DNA from: Ixodes scapularis
Taxonomy: Eukaryota; Arthropoda; Arachnida; Ixodida; Ixodidae
Length of the DNA stretch: 64,000 nucleotides
Reading direction: 5' to 3'
NCBI RefSeq assembly: GCF_016920785.2
Contig: NW_024609880.1
Coordinates: forward strand, 48,508,296 to 48,572,295
How positions within the stretch are numbered: the first letter of the stretch is position 1; the number at the start of each line of letters is the position of its first letter. The notes beneath the pieces are model-generated. The model was not told the origin of the DNA. It did not search any database and saw only the letters and a list, made by a program, of their open reading frames with translations. A program made the translations under genes and the position numbers. Below are positions 22,833 to 32,615 of this stretch, piece by piece.

Positions 22833-23035
22833 AACAAGAAATGATAAAAGAACTGAAACAGGAGATACAAAAATGGATGACCGACATGTTCAAGAACCTT
22901 CAAATTGGAAGGGGGGCAGAAGAAAACCCACCCAACAAGAGGAGAAAAAACCCCTACAGCAAGGACGAATCAAACTATGAGAGCGACTCGAGCTCGGTTG
23001 TAGACATGGAAAAGACGCAACATGATTACGACTAA
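22829..23035 (+). CDS. Small LINE ORF, probably the displaced C-terminus of ORF1
   Basis: The 68-codon reading starts at an ATG overlapping the ORF1 stop (ATGA) and ends overlapping the ORF2 start. It begins MKQEMIKELKQEIQKWMT, a helical coiled-coil-like stretch, and ends acidic (ESDSSSVVDM). Its frame is open upstream to about 22748 (GPSNEAQEM just before the ATG), just after an A-rich run at 22735-22745. A one-base indel there would make it the natural C-terminus of ORF1; a real separate ORF is less likely. Confidence 0.6.
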   Translation: MKQEMIKELKQEIQKWMTDMFKNLQIGRGAEENPPNKRRKNPYSKDESNYESDSSSVVDMEKTQHDYD

Positions 23036-26000
23036 GCGCAAGGGAAAGATCAGAATACCACAGGCACCTACAATCATCTGGCAATGGAACTGTAGGGGAC
23101 ACAAACAGAAGCAAAGCAACTTCAACTTTCATATACAAAACCAAATCATCAGACCAAATATTATTGCACTTCAAGAGGTCAGCGGAGTACCTAAGATCTC
23201 GGGGTACACCACCTTGGTCAGCCTAAAAAATAAGCCAAGAACGGCGACTCTGATAAGCAAGAACCTCACAGCCATAGAGCACAAGCTCAAGGAGCAAGAG
23301 GTAGAACATGTTCTACTCGAAATCATACCCAAAAAAAAGAAAGACAAGAGTCTATTCGTGTTAAACGTATACAGCCCGCCGAGATACGTCGTCCAGGACT
23401 TCAGGTCCCTGTTCCGAGAAGCGAGCAAGATCGTTGGAGGCAACGCACTCGTATTGGTCGGCGACTTTAACGCGAGACACACGAGCTGGGGGTACCAAGA
23501 GCACTCGAAGAAAGGAAAGCAACTGGCAGCAGCGATCGACAACGAAAGACTGGAGATCATCAACGACCTACTCAGACCCACACGCACTGGGAACAGCATC
23601 AACAGAGACACTAACCCAGACCTCACTATGATAAAAAATCTGGACCAGCACAAGGTTACCTGGAAGAATACCGAGGAAACGATCGGCAGCGACCACGCAA
23701 TCATAGAGATAAGTGTGGAAGCGAGCACTAACAGACGCAAGATTGGCGCCTCGAAAATGACCAACTGGAACAAGTTCAGACACCTCGGACCGGAAGGAGG
23801 TGTTGAGGACCTGGAGACGTGGGTGGCGGAGCTACAAGCCACCAAAGCGCACTGCACCAAGGAGATTAGCCTAACCGAGGCCATACCGGGGGTGGATACG
23901 CACCTTCTTGGGCTGTGGGAAAAGAGAAAGGGAATAGTCAAAAGGTGGAAGAAACAAAAGCACAACAGAAAGCTCAGGCTCCGCATCTCGGTGCTAAACA
24001 TACAGACCGAAGAATACGCCACGCAATTAGCCCAGCAGAACTGGGACCAGAAATGCGACTCCCTCCAGGGAACTTTGGGACTTGCTCAGACGTGGAGACT
24101 ACTACACCACCTGGTATCCCCAGCGCAAACCAAGTCAGAAGGATGCAAAACGACCCTAAAGATCGTCCACTCCTACAAGGGAACTGACGAGGATCTACTG
24201 AAACAGATCAAAAAGAAATATATTGGTGAGCCTGTACCACCACAAGACGAGGCGAGATGTATACGGTACACGGGAAGAGCCAACGAGAAGCTGGATCGGG
24301 AGTTCGAGGAGGCCGAAATGATCGCAGCTGTACAAGACGCAAAGAATACTACCCCGGGAAGAGACAAAGTCACCAATGCCATGCTCAAGAACCTGGGCTG
24401 CGAGCAGCAAACGAACTTAACCAACTTCTACAACAAAAACTGGAACCAGGGAACCCTACCCGGAGAATGGAAGCACTCTGAGATAAAACTCATTCCGAAA
24501 CCCGGAAAGATCCCGGGTATAGAGAACATGAGACCCATCTCTCTCACGTCGAACATGGGCAAGCTCATGGAGAGGATGGTGCAGGGAAGGCTCGTGAGAC
24601 ACCTCGAAGAAGAGAACCTGATGCCCGACACGATGTTCGGATTCAGGGCCCGCCTAAGCACCCAGGACGTGCTTCTACAATTAAAGGAAGAAGTACTTGG
24701 GGACAACAACATCCCCAAGTACGGCGAAAACATCGTGATGGCCTTGGACCTAAAAGCCGCTTTCGATAATGTTTCGCACAAGGCAGTATTAGAGAGCCTC
24801 AACAAGATCAGCTGCGGAGAGAGAACCTTCGAATATGTCAAGACGTTTCTCACGGACAGGACGGCAACCATAACCATCGGCAACGTAAAATCGAAAGAAA
24901 CTAGCGTCCCCAACAGAGGCACCCCGCAAGGTGCGGTCCTATCGCCGCTGCTGTTCAACCTGGCACTCAGGGACCTGCCGGTGGAGCTAGAAAAGATTGA
25001 AGGGATAAGACACGCAATTTATGCTGACGATATCACGATCTGGACCACCGAAGGATCCCTCGGCGAGAAGGAAGAGAGACTCCAGAGAGCCGCAGACACG
25101 GTCCATGTGTACGTGAAGAGCCGCGGACTGAGGTGCTCTCCAGAGAAATTCGAAATTATAAGGATTCACAGGAATGGATACGACCGAGGAGTACCCATTA
25201 ATGTATCTCTGGACGGACAAGACATACCCGAGGTCAAGCAGTTGAGAATCCTGGGCATGTGGATCCAGCATAACGGGAAAGCCACGCGCACCATACAATT
25301 ACTACAGAAAACAACTGAACAGGTGACCAAGATGATCACTAGGATCACGAACCGGAGAAGAGGGCTCAAGGAAAAGGACGTCATGAAGCTTATACAAGCA
25401 CTGGTTATTAGCAGAGTAGTGTACAGTCTACCATATCACTACCTCGACATGAAAGAACAAGAGCAGGTCGAAGTCCTCATCAGAAAAATATACAAGATAG
25501 CGCTCGGGCTTCCGCAGAACGCCCCTACTGCAAAACTAGAACAAATGGGGGTGCACAACACCTTCCAGGAACACAAGGAAGCCCTACTGATGGCACAACG
25601 AAGCAGACTAAAGAAGAGCGGGACTGGCGGACAGCTTATACAAAAGCTCGGGTACGGCGACTGTACAGAAGTTATCCGAAATTCCAGGGAACTGGGCGCC
25701 GGAGTCAAGGGAACCTACATAGTTAGGCCCATACCGAAGCACATGAACCCCATCATGCACCGGGGAAGAAGAAGAGCAAGAGCGGAATACTATGAGCGTG
25801 AAGGCAAAGACAACGAGACATTCGTATACGTGGACGCAGGGGACTACCGCCGGGATGCCAAGGTAGCTGTGGCATTGGACCACGCATACGACGAGATATC
25901 CAGCTGCTCCATCAAGAACGCCAGCATGGAGGGGGCGGAAGAACACGCCATCGCCCTCGCCATGATCCACGGCTACAGGACAAAGAAATCCTACACGATC

Positions 26001-26588
26001 CTAACCGACTCACAAAATGCCTGCAGGAACTACCTGTGGGGTTTTATCAATAAGACATCAGCAGCAGCCCTAGAACGCGCCTGGAAGGAAGGCGTGATCC
26101 ACAAAATCATTTGGATCCCAGGGCATGAGGGATTGACCGGTAACCTGATCGCAGACGCCGTCGCTCGAGCATACACCAACCGAGCGGCGGAAGAAGCGAG
26201 CGGGCCAACGGAACCAGTACCTCAAACCTACAGCAGCGTACTCAACTACTACAAAGCGGGGAGAATGAGTCTCCCACCCCCGCACCCCAAGCTCAGCAGA
26301 AACAAGGCCGTCAGGTGGCGACAGCTGCAGGCGGGAACCTTCCCCAGCTTGCTACGCTTCCACCACATAAGCCCGGAAACATACTCGGACAGGTGTCCCT
26401 GGTGCCAAGCCAGGGCGACCCTCTACCACTCCACGTGGGAATGCACCCGAAACCCCACACTTCCTACGGTACAAGACAACAGTCGGCAGCAGTGGGAGGC
26501 CAAGCTAGCGTGCAGCGACCTGGAAAATCAGGAATTCCTGATTGAAAGGGCCTGCAAGGCGGCGGAAGCCAACGGCATCCTGGACTAG
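23022..26588 (+). CDS. LINE ORF2: endonuclease, reverse transcriptase, RNase H
   Basis: The 1188-codon polyprotein carries out target-primed reverse transcription. The N-terminal AP-like endonuclease (about residues 15-235) shows QWNCRG, ALQEV, VGDFNARHTSWG and GSDHAIIEI. The reverse transcriptase (about 480-750) shows PGRDKVTNAML, NMRPISLTS, ALDLKAAFDNV, GTPQGAVLSPLLFN and the catalytic YADD near residue 666. RNase H (about 930-1065) keeps its acidic residues in VYVDAG, MEGAEEHA, ILTDSQNA and GNLIADAVAR. A Cys/His cluster (CPWC...HSTWEC) lies near 1125-1141. It is uninterrupted, so the copy is young or selected. Confidence 0.93.
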   Translation: MITTKRKGKIRIPQAPTIIWQWNCRGHKQKQSNFNFHIQNQIIRPNIIALQEVSGVPKISGYTTLVSLKNKPRTATLISKNLTAIEHKLKEQEVEHVLLEIIPKKKKDKSLFVLNVYSPPRYVVQDFRSLFREASKIVGGNALVLVGDFNARHTSWGYQEHSKKGKQLAAAIDNERLEIINDLLRPTRTGNSINRDTNPDLTMIKNLDQHKVTWKNTEETIGSDHAIIEISVEASTNRRKIGASKMTNWNKFRHLGPEGGVEDLETWVAELQATKAHCTKEISLTEAIPGVDTHLLGLWEKRKGIVKRWKKQKHNRKLRLRISVLNIQTEEYATQLAQQNWDQKCDSLQGTLGLAQTWRLLHHLVSPAQTKSEGCKTTLKIVHSYKGTDEDLLKQIKKKYIGEPVPPQDEARCIRYTGRANEKLDREFEEAEMIAAVQDAKNTTPGRDKVTNAMLKNLGCEQQTNLTNFYNKNWNQGTLPGEWKHSEIKLIPKPGKIPGIENMRPISLTSNMGKLMERMVQGRLVRHLEEENLMPDTMFGFRARLSTQDVLLQLKEEVLGDNNIPKYGENIVMALDLKAAFDNVSHKAVLESLNKISCGERTFEYVKTFLTDRTATITIGNVKSKETSVPNRGTPQGAVLSPLLFNLALRDLPVELEKIEGIRHAIYADDITIWTTEGSLGEKEERLQRAADTVHVYVKSRGLRCSPEKFEIIRIHRNGYDRGVPINVSLDGQDIPEVKQLRILGMWIQHNGKATRTIQLLQKTTEQVTKMITRITNRRRGLKEKDVMKLIQALVISRVVYSLPYHYLDMKEQEQVEVLIRKIYKIALGLPQNAPTAKLEQMGVHNTFQEHKEALLMAQRSRLKKSGTGGQLIQKLGYGDCTEVIRNSRELGAGVKGTYIVRPIPKHMNPIMHRGRRRARAEYYEREGKDNETFVYVDAGDYRRDAKVAVALDHAYDEISSCSIKNASMEGAEEHAIALAMIHGYRTKKSYTILTDSQNACRNYLWGFINKTSAAALERAWKEGVIHKIIWIPGHEGLTGNLIADAVARAYTNRAAEEASGPTEPVPQTYSSVLNYYKAGRMSLPPPHPKLSRNKAVRWRQLQAGTFPSLLRFHHISPETYSDRCPWCQARATLYHSTWECTRNPTLPTVQDNSRQQWEAKLACSDLENQEFLIERACKAAEANGILD

Positions 26589-26604
26589 GAAAAACCAACC
26601 ACTA

Positions 26605-26637
<33 letters not shown>

Positions 26638-26689
26638 CAATAAACGTTTTCTGATCGGATCTGATCTGCAGCGACGGCGGCTCGCGCCT

Positions 26690-26775
26690 TCTGCTGTGGT
26701 CGAGAGGTTAGAGTGCCGGTACTTGAAGTCGCGGCGTGTAAGTCCCGAGTTCAAATCGCGCCAGTAACTCTCTCT
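26690..26775 (+). other. tRNA-like unit in left arm of the long-TIR element
   Basis: TGGTCGAGAGG (26696-26706) fits the Pol III A box consensus at every fixed position. GTTCAAATC (26759-26767) fits the B box, at about tRNA spacing. An inverted partner lies at 27795-27870. I could not draw a normal cloverleaf, so a functional tRNA is unlikely. Confidence 0.6.
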
Positions 26776-26878
26776 TTTTTTCTTGTATTTCACTGCACTC
26801 CCACTAAGAATGTAGACAAGGCCTTATGAGCTCTATAAAATTATTGGGCGGGTAGTTCTGACTCAACCAGTTCGTTGT

Positions 26879-27148
26879 TCATGACCTCGGAAGAGCGCAT
26901 ACGTACGTGTCTCTGGCTTTCTTTACCAACTTCCGCCACGACTCCTGCATCTGCCGTGTACTCCGCGTCAAGTTGACAATATCTTCCCATGCCCGTCTCT
27001 TCGTTCGCCAGGTAACTGTGCTACTGAATTTCTCTAGAGTTTGTTGTTTCCGTTTTCCAACTGCTCTAATTAATTCCATCTGTTGATCCAAAGTCATTTT
27101 AGGCGTTTGCGTTAGAGAGATGGTCTGTGATGTCGACGCCTGGTTCAT
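26879..27148 (-). CDS. Myb/SANT-like (zeste-type) DNA-binding exon
   Basis: The 89-codon minus-strand frame contains TLDQQMELIRAVGKRKQQ, then TVTWRTKRRAWEDIVN and RQMQESWRKLVKKARD. The spaced Trp and basic helices resemble the Myb/SANT-like DNA-binding domain found in zeste-type regulators and in proteins of some DNA transposons. A GTATGC donor after DTY (about 26901, minus strand) suggests that this is a first exon. No downstream exon remains before the arm. It is the only coding remnant in the core of the element. Confidence 0.55.
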   Translation of the reverse strand: MNQASTSQTISLTQTPKMTLDQQMELIRAVGKRKQQTLEKFSSTVTWRTKRRAWEDIVNLTRSTRQMQESWRKLVKKARDTYVCALPRS

Positions 27149-27794
27149 TTTTGCATTCGGTTGTGATCGTCTGCTATGCTAACTAAAATTCAACAAGTAA
27201 TATGTTAATATTGCAATACGATTGTCACAGCAAAATGTAAAGAGTAAAAATATCCCTTTTAACACATTTTATGCAAGTAGCATGATCTCTTTTATTTCGG
27301 TTTTACTACTTTCTCAGACGTGTGACTTGCTGCCTTGTCTGTATGATTTCGCTTAATCAATGCATCCACAGCTGGTAGTCTTTTTTTTTTTTTGCTTATT
27401 TCGTGGAAGTTCTTTTTTAATTGTCACAACTGCAGTTTTTATTAGTACTAAATAGTCGTCTCCTGTTATTTAAAGGAGTCTTAGCAAGAGCGCATGTATA
27501 TTTAAAAATACATAACCTGTTGCTGGGGAAAGGATGCTTGTTTCGGCTCCGTTTGTGTGAAAGCCATACCAATGTCGTTACCTTGGTTTCCTTTTAATGA
27601 ACATTATGATGGAAACGATTGTATTTGCGCGTTAACTTGCTTGATCTTTGTTTTCTTCTCGGTGTTTCGATTGAGCAGGTGGGACTAACAGTAAAAACCG
27701 TGTAAGGCGCAGTAGTGCAAGTGGATGATTTCCTAAAAAGGATCACAGTTAAAAAGTAAGACACGCGCAAAATACAAAAAAAAAAAAGTTCCTA

Positions 27795-27870
27795 GCGCGA
27801 TTTGAACCCGAAACTTTCACGCCGCGGCGACAAGTACCGGCGCTCTAACTTCTCAACCACAGCAGAAGTT
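27795..27870 (-). other. tRNA-like unit in right arm of the long-TIR element
   Basis: On the minus strand TGGTTGAGAAG (A box) and GGTTCAAATC (B box) occur with the same spacing and flanking text as the left unit (CCGGTACTTG, CGCGGCGTG). A run of about 28 T (plus strand) separates it from the outer arm, which in the left arm is absent. Confidence 0.6.
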
Positions 27871-28250
27871 TCTTTTTTTTTTTTTTTTTTTTTTTTTTTT
27901 ATTGGACTACAGCAGAGGGCGCGAGCCGCCGGCGCTGGCGGAGGTATATAAATATACTGCCACCGCTTTTACCTCGCGTGGTTTTTCTTTATTTTGGCTC
28001 CTATTTACCCTCCCTGGCCGTAACTTTACCTACCGCTCCTACAGTATAAAGGGGCGGTCAATTGGACTCCAGTTGAAAGTCCCCGCAGTCAGTTTCTGCA
28101 AGCGATATTAGGCTGTTGTGCTTGAAGCGATACGAATTTCTTTGCCATTAGGCAGGGACGCTAGGTACTTCCTTGTCTCTATGGAGCTGGTCACGTGACA
28201 TAAAAATCCCTCTTGGCCACGGCCGCGGCCGCAAGATGAGCAAACCGGCC

Positions 28251-28420
28251 TAGGTTCAATCATCCCCCCTGCCCGTTTCCATCAGGATGAGCATCGTACC
28301 GGTGTGCCGTCATGTGTCACTAGTGCGTTTTGCGCGTGAAAGACTCCTAGGCTAGCAGCTGTACTGCACTGGTGAGATGTCTCACAGCGTGTAACGATGT
28401 TGCCGTACCTCATAGGCAGA
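28251..28420 (+). mobile_element. Right remnant of the tRNA-derived SINE
   Basis: AGGTTCAATC, CCCCCCTGCCCGTTTC, GGATGAGCATCGTACCGG and TGTACTGCACTGG match the body of the intact SINE at 32311-32615 in order. Its head is at 20700-20756, on the other side of the inserted element. Confidence 0.75.
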
Positions 28421-28903
28421 ACGACCTTCTTCCTCCTTAGCTTTAATCCAACTGAAAGGCGAATTGAGGAATCACGTTGTCGTAACATGCTTGGGCACCG
28501 GTGCGCTGACTCCAAGCTTCCACCGTGCTTTTTAAGCACACGACACCATAGAACTTGTAATTCGCCAATGACGATAAGTTCCGTCAGGGCACTCATATTG
28601 GCCACGAACACGAATACAAATATTTGTCGACGGACTGAATGTTGACGAGCACATACGTCAGAGTGACGCAGTTCTCGTGTCCAATGCGTGAGCTGGACAG
28701 GCATTGGACCGCGGATGTATCATAGTAAAAAGGCGGAGAACTTTCAAAGGAAAAAAGGTATACGAAATTGTCCACTAAATTTTCAGGTGTTCGTACCGAA
28801 AAGCTGGCTTTTGACTTTTGGCCCACTAAACGATATACAATTAGTAAAGTCCTAATTTAAAATCATGTATCCCAGCATGCCTTTATCTCATCTCATTCGC
28901 GCA

Positions 28904-29422
28904 GCGGCGTAGACTTTTCACCCCCCCCCCCCCCCCCCCCGGAAGGGGCAGGCTGAGAAGTTCTCTGTGGGGGTTCTGCGCAATTTTGTTTACACCGGCA
29001 ATTATCAGTAGTTTCTTTTAGGGGGTACATTTTACTTCGTATGCATATCGCCACGTGTCCGTCGCTGTGTGTCAATGTCAATCACCGTGCAACCGTAGCC
29101 TTATGTTCGTCGCCGGTACCGCAGCGCATGCGCCGGCGAGCACAAATCTGAAAAACAAAATGCTTCTGCCAGCTTCTGCCAGCTGCGAAGTTGTGGGGGT
29201 AGAACCCAGGTTCCTGTGCTTCTGAAGCATTAATCCACCCGGCCACGAGTCTTTATATTTTCTCTAATACATTGAAATAAAGCCTGCGGCTGCAGAATAT
29301 CAGGTCAAACGCTCATTAACAAGACAACTAAGGATCATGGCCCAGGGGGCAGGGAGGGGGGGGGGGGGGGCACGAGCCCCGATGCACCCCCCCCCCCCCC
29401 CCCCCTATAGTCTACGTCTATG
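28904..29422. mobile_element. Insertion with 10-bp TSD, present in duplication copy 1 only
   Basis: The 10-bp direct repeat CATTCGCGCA (28894-28903 and 29423-29432) brackets 519 bp that begin GCGGCGTAGAC and end GTCTACGTCTATG, giving a short inverted GTAGAC. Inside are poly-C and poly-G tracts and a minus-strand tRNA-like unit (about 29185-29255: GTGGCCGGGTGGATTAAT, anticodon-loop TCAGAAG, then CTGGGTTCTACCCC). Copy 2 at 32154 shows the uninterrupted site. Confidence 0.78.
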
Positions 29423-30763
29423 CATTCGCGCATGCACTGTGTGAAAATCGTTCGAGGCAACACGATTATTTGTGATAGTCCAGTCTGCTACAAATATAAG
29501 TGAAGTTTTCTCGGTGTTTGGACTCCATTGGTTTATTCGAGCAAACAACGCGCTCGAAGCTGTGCTTTTAAGATGACTGGAAACCATTCCCACAAAAGTG
29601 GTGGAGCGGCAGTAAAGGGTTAGGCGCCTGGAACGCGTCTCCCACTGGTGTGCCTAGCGTCCATTCCCCCGTACATTAAAAATTGTCCCGAAGTGGCAAG
29701 AAATGACGTCACAAAAGCCGGAGTGTCGCATGCTGTCGGATGCTGCGATCCTGGTGGATGGTACTACACAAGTACAGAAAAAAAAAAAAAAGGTATGAAC
29801 GAAGCTGTGTGTCGCTATCGTCGCCATGTTGCAGCTGAAGCTTCCGTGAACTCTCAAGTTGGAGAGCGACCTGCAGCAGAACAGGCGTCTTCCACGTCCA
29901 CCAACGCTACTGTGACACCGCCAGGATCGCGGCCGGCGACACCGTGACATTTCTGTGACGTCATCACGCGGAAATCGAGAAATTATTTTTTTAGAACGCT
30001 GTAAACACGCCTGTCGGAGACGCGTTTTAGGCACCAGGCACCAGTTCGGTGTCTCACCTGACAATGCTGCACATTTGACAGTCACGAAAATGTTACTTTC
30101 TAGGTTCGCAAGAAACGGCTCCTGCATGTGCTTGGTACGATGTGGTGTGCAAAACAAGTAAGCGATTGTTGGTTACAAACCAGATAGTTAACACGGGGTT
30201 TTGTCTGTTGAGTGACACGTCACAGCGGACGAATAAGACTCTTTTTTCATGCGGGTGCTTTTTTTTTAACGCATGTTATCAATTCCAGTTATCATCAGGA
30301 ATCTCCATGTCACCCGGCCTTTTAAGTATTAACGAACAAAATAATAAACAAATGTAACTCATGCAATTAAAATTAGCAATATAGCTAAAAAAAGAAACCT
30401 ATTATTTCTGAGCTAGAACAAATATAAAGCTCGTTCAAAATATACAGTTGAGCTTCTTGCACCCCAGCTTATTTTTCTCAATAAAACGATACATAAACAA
30501 ACAAAAAATCTGGCTTTTAAAGGATTAATAGCAAGATCCCAATAACAATATGTCTAAAATGTTTCTTGAGTACTTTCTGAACAGATCACAATCACCTAAT
30601 CAATTAGTTTTTTCAGCTTACCTTGTTGTAATAAGTTAATCCGTCATATTCTCTGAAAGATCATGACAGATATAAACCAATACGCATTAAAATACGTCAT
30701 CCACCTAATAACTTGGCGTCATATTATGGAGAAACAACGTACAATGAGGAATCTTGATTCCAG

Positions 30764-30844
30764 GACTAAAAGGAACAACTACCACCGAGGAACCACCCTC
30801 TTCATCTTCCGAATCCTCAACGTTTCCACCGATCACTGAAACAG
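30764..30844 (+). CDS. Exon 12: Thr/Ser linker exon, duplication copy 1
   Basis: The exon follows TTGATTCCAG and reads GLKGTTTTEEPPSSSSESS, then TFPPITET, with a GTGCTT donor. It is 81 bp in phase 1-1. It lies in the first copy of a tandem duplication, and exon 14 is its near-identical partner with two base differences, one of them changing Ser to Thr. Confidence 0.78.
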
Positions 30845-30982
30845 GTGCTTTATTTACTGCATAATATAGGCGATTACTTTTCGTGTTAGTAGTGGTGGAA
30901 GTTCGCATGTGCTACAAGTCTCTTAATGTTAAACAAAAAAGGGGAAAAAAAGGGAAAAAAAGGGAAAAAAAAACTCTTACAG

Positions 30983-31054
30983 AACCGCAGAAAACGACAC
31001 CAAGCTCCGAACTGGAAGAAACGGCTACTCCAGATCAAGGTGTCGCAATAACTG
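30983..31054 (+). CDS. Exon 13: Thr/Ser linker exon, duplication copy 1
   Basis: CTCTTACAG precedes a 72-bp phase 1-1 exon reading EPQKTTPSSELEETATPD, then QGVAITG, followed by GTGAGT. Exon 15 in the second copy has the same base sequence as far as I can align it. The A-rich tract just before the splice site differs in length between the copies. Confidence 0.8.
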
Positions 31055-31411
31055 GTGAGTAAATTCGGGTTTATGTAAGTTATAAGAAGCTAACCAGCGT
31101 TTTTCAAGATAGCAAGGAAAGCGTTACGCTTTGCTTTCCTTGTTTTCCTAAATGTTGTTGGAACGAAACGAAATACAAAATAACGGTATATTTCCGTGTT
31201 GGAATAAGTATGCCTCTCGTGACGTATATGCAGCAACAAATCAGAGACGTGCGCACTTGTAAACCATAAAACTGACTGCGAGTCTATTTTTGCCCACACA
31301 GCCGACTGTGAACCATTTACCGCAATCTACGAAGCGCGACCAGCAAATGACGAGGCGCACAAAACGCTTTGATTTAAAACACTATCTACGAAGGGACAAC
31401 GCGTGGGAGAG

Positions 31412-31618
31412 ATGTGTATTTTACACTGGCACGTGCGTAATATAAATTCCTGTGAATCTGTAATGGCAATAAAGAAATTGTTCAACAAATGGGAGAACAG
31501 AAAATGCTCCAAAGGCATGCAGCAACAGTGTGAACATTTCTGAGTTAATAATAGTAGTAGATTCGTAACGTGGATGCTGATGGCGACGCGCCTTATTTGA
31601 AATGACAGCTTCTACATC
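31412..31618. repeat. Dispersed repeat, copy 2
   Basis: Partner of 19895-20094. It lies between the two copies of the tandem duplication and ends near CTTCTACATCTCCGCAG. Its presence at the duplication junction is notable but no mechanism is shown. Confidence 0.7.
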
Positions 31619-32310
31619 TCCGCAGAACTTAGCTTTAATCCAACTCAAAGGCGAATTGAGAAATCACGTCGTCGTGACATGCTTGGGCACCGGTGCGCTG
31701 ACTCCAAGATTCCGCCGTGCTTTTTAAGCACACCACACCATAGAACTTGCAATTCTCAAATGACAATAAGTTCCGTCCGGGAACTCACATTGGGGGGCCA
31801 CGAACGCGAATTCAAATATTCGTCGCCGAATTGATTGTTGACGAGCACATACTTCCGAGTGACGCAGTTCTCGTGTCCACTGCGTGAGCTGGGGTCGGCT
31901 GACGTCATATTGGCACCGCTGACGTGCTTTGGGTGCCGCAGATGTATCATAGTGAAAAGGCGGAGATCTTTCGAAGGAAAGGAGGTACGAAAGTGTCCGC
32001 TAGATATTCAAATGTTCATACCGAAAAACTGGCTTTTGACTTTCTGCCCTCTTTCTTTTGACCCATGCACTAAACGATATACAATTAGTGAAGTCCCAAT
32101 TGAAAATCTTTTATCCCAGCACAAAATTCGTTTCATGGCCACTTTCACATCTCATTCGCGCATGCACTGTGAAAATGTTTCGAGGCAACACGATCACTCT
32201 TCATAGTTCAGTCTGCTACCAGTATAAGTAAAGTTTTCTCGGTGTTTGGACTCGATTGGTTCATTTGAACAAACAACGCGCTCGAAGCTGTGTTTTTAAG
32301 ATGTCTGGAA

Positions 32311-32615
32311 GGGGGATCGGTGGCCGGCTGGGCTAGAGCACCCCAGCTCGTAGCACATGGAGCAAAAGCTCGCGCTGCAGAACCCAGGATCCTGGGTTCA
32401 ATCCCCCCCCCCTCCCCCCTGCCCGTTTCGACCTGGATGAGCATCGTACCGGCGTACGGTCGTGTATCACTACTGCGTGATGCACGTTAAAGATCCCTGG
32501 CTAGTGGTTGTACTGCACTGGCCAAATTTCTCATCTAAAGCTGGGAGACTCGTCGCCCGTTGAGGCAAACCAAGTTCTAGGCTGTATAAACATACACGCA
32601 ACCCAATTTTTTCTA
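32311..32615 (+). mobile_element. tRNA-derived SINE, intact, with 13-bp TSD
   Basis: The near-perfect direct repeat AAGATGWCTGGAA (32298-32310 and 32616-32628; W is T on the left and A on the right) brackets 305 bp. The head has GGTGGCCGGCTGGGCTAGAG (A box region) and GGGTTCAATCC (B box), and the body has GATGAGCATCGTACCGG. Copy 1 of the duplication has the empty site near 29573, so it inserted after the duplication. Confidence 0.88.

Larger units (their letters stand above)
21081..26665 (+). mobile_element. Full-length LINE of the I/R1/Loa group, with 14-bp TSD
   Basis: The element is bounded by the perfect direct repeat CTGCAGCGACGGCG (21067-21080 and 26666-26679). It holds ORF1 with zinc knuckles, a small overlapping ORF, and ORF2 with endonuclease, reverse transcriptase and RNase H. 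The presence of RNase H points to the I group of non-LTR retrotransposons. The 3' end carries a 20-odd base T run and then AATTCAATAAACG and GATCGGATCTGAT rather than a poly-A tail. It interrupts the left arm of the element at 20755-28250. Confidence 0.92.
20755..28250. mobile_element. Long-TIR element with tRNA-like units in its arms, split by a LINE
   Basis: The left arm (20755-21080 continuing at 26680-26790) is repeated inverted at the right (about 27770-28250). Shared words include GGCCGGTTTGCTCATCTTGC, GACCGCCCCTTTATACTG and GGCCAGGGAGGGTAAATA. Without the 5.6-kb LINE and its extra target copy the element is about 1.9 kb. Each arm contains a tRNA-like unit with A and B boxes, and the core has a Myb/SANT-like exon. 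The flanks CCTGGG and CCTAGG fit a 6-bp target duplication with one change. I see no transposase, so the superfamily is unassigned. Confidence 0.75.
28425..31386 (+). repeat. Tandem duplication, copy 1
   Basis: From CTTAGCTTTAATCCAACT to CGCACAAAACGCTTTGAT this region is repeated at 31627-34424 with scattered substitutions and small indels. It contains exons 12 and 13. It also carries a 519-bp insertion (28904-29422) that copy 2 lacks. The first 450 bp belong to a dispersed repeat with a third copy at 41309-41852. Confidence 0.85.

Noticed and set aside
29648..30161. Paired open frames repeated at 32666-33203
   Set aside because: They are parallel because the region is duplicated and belongs to a dispersed repeat; no protein family is recognisable.
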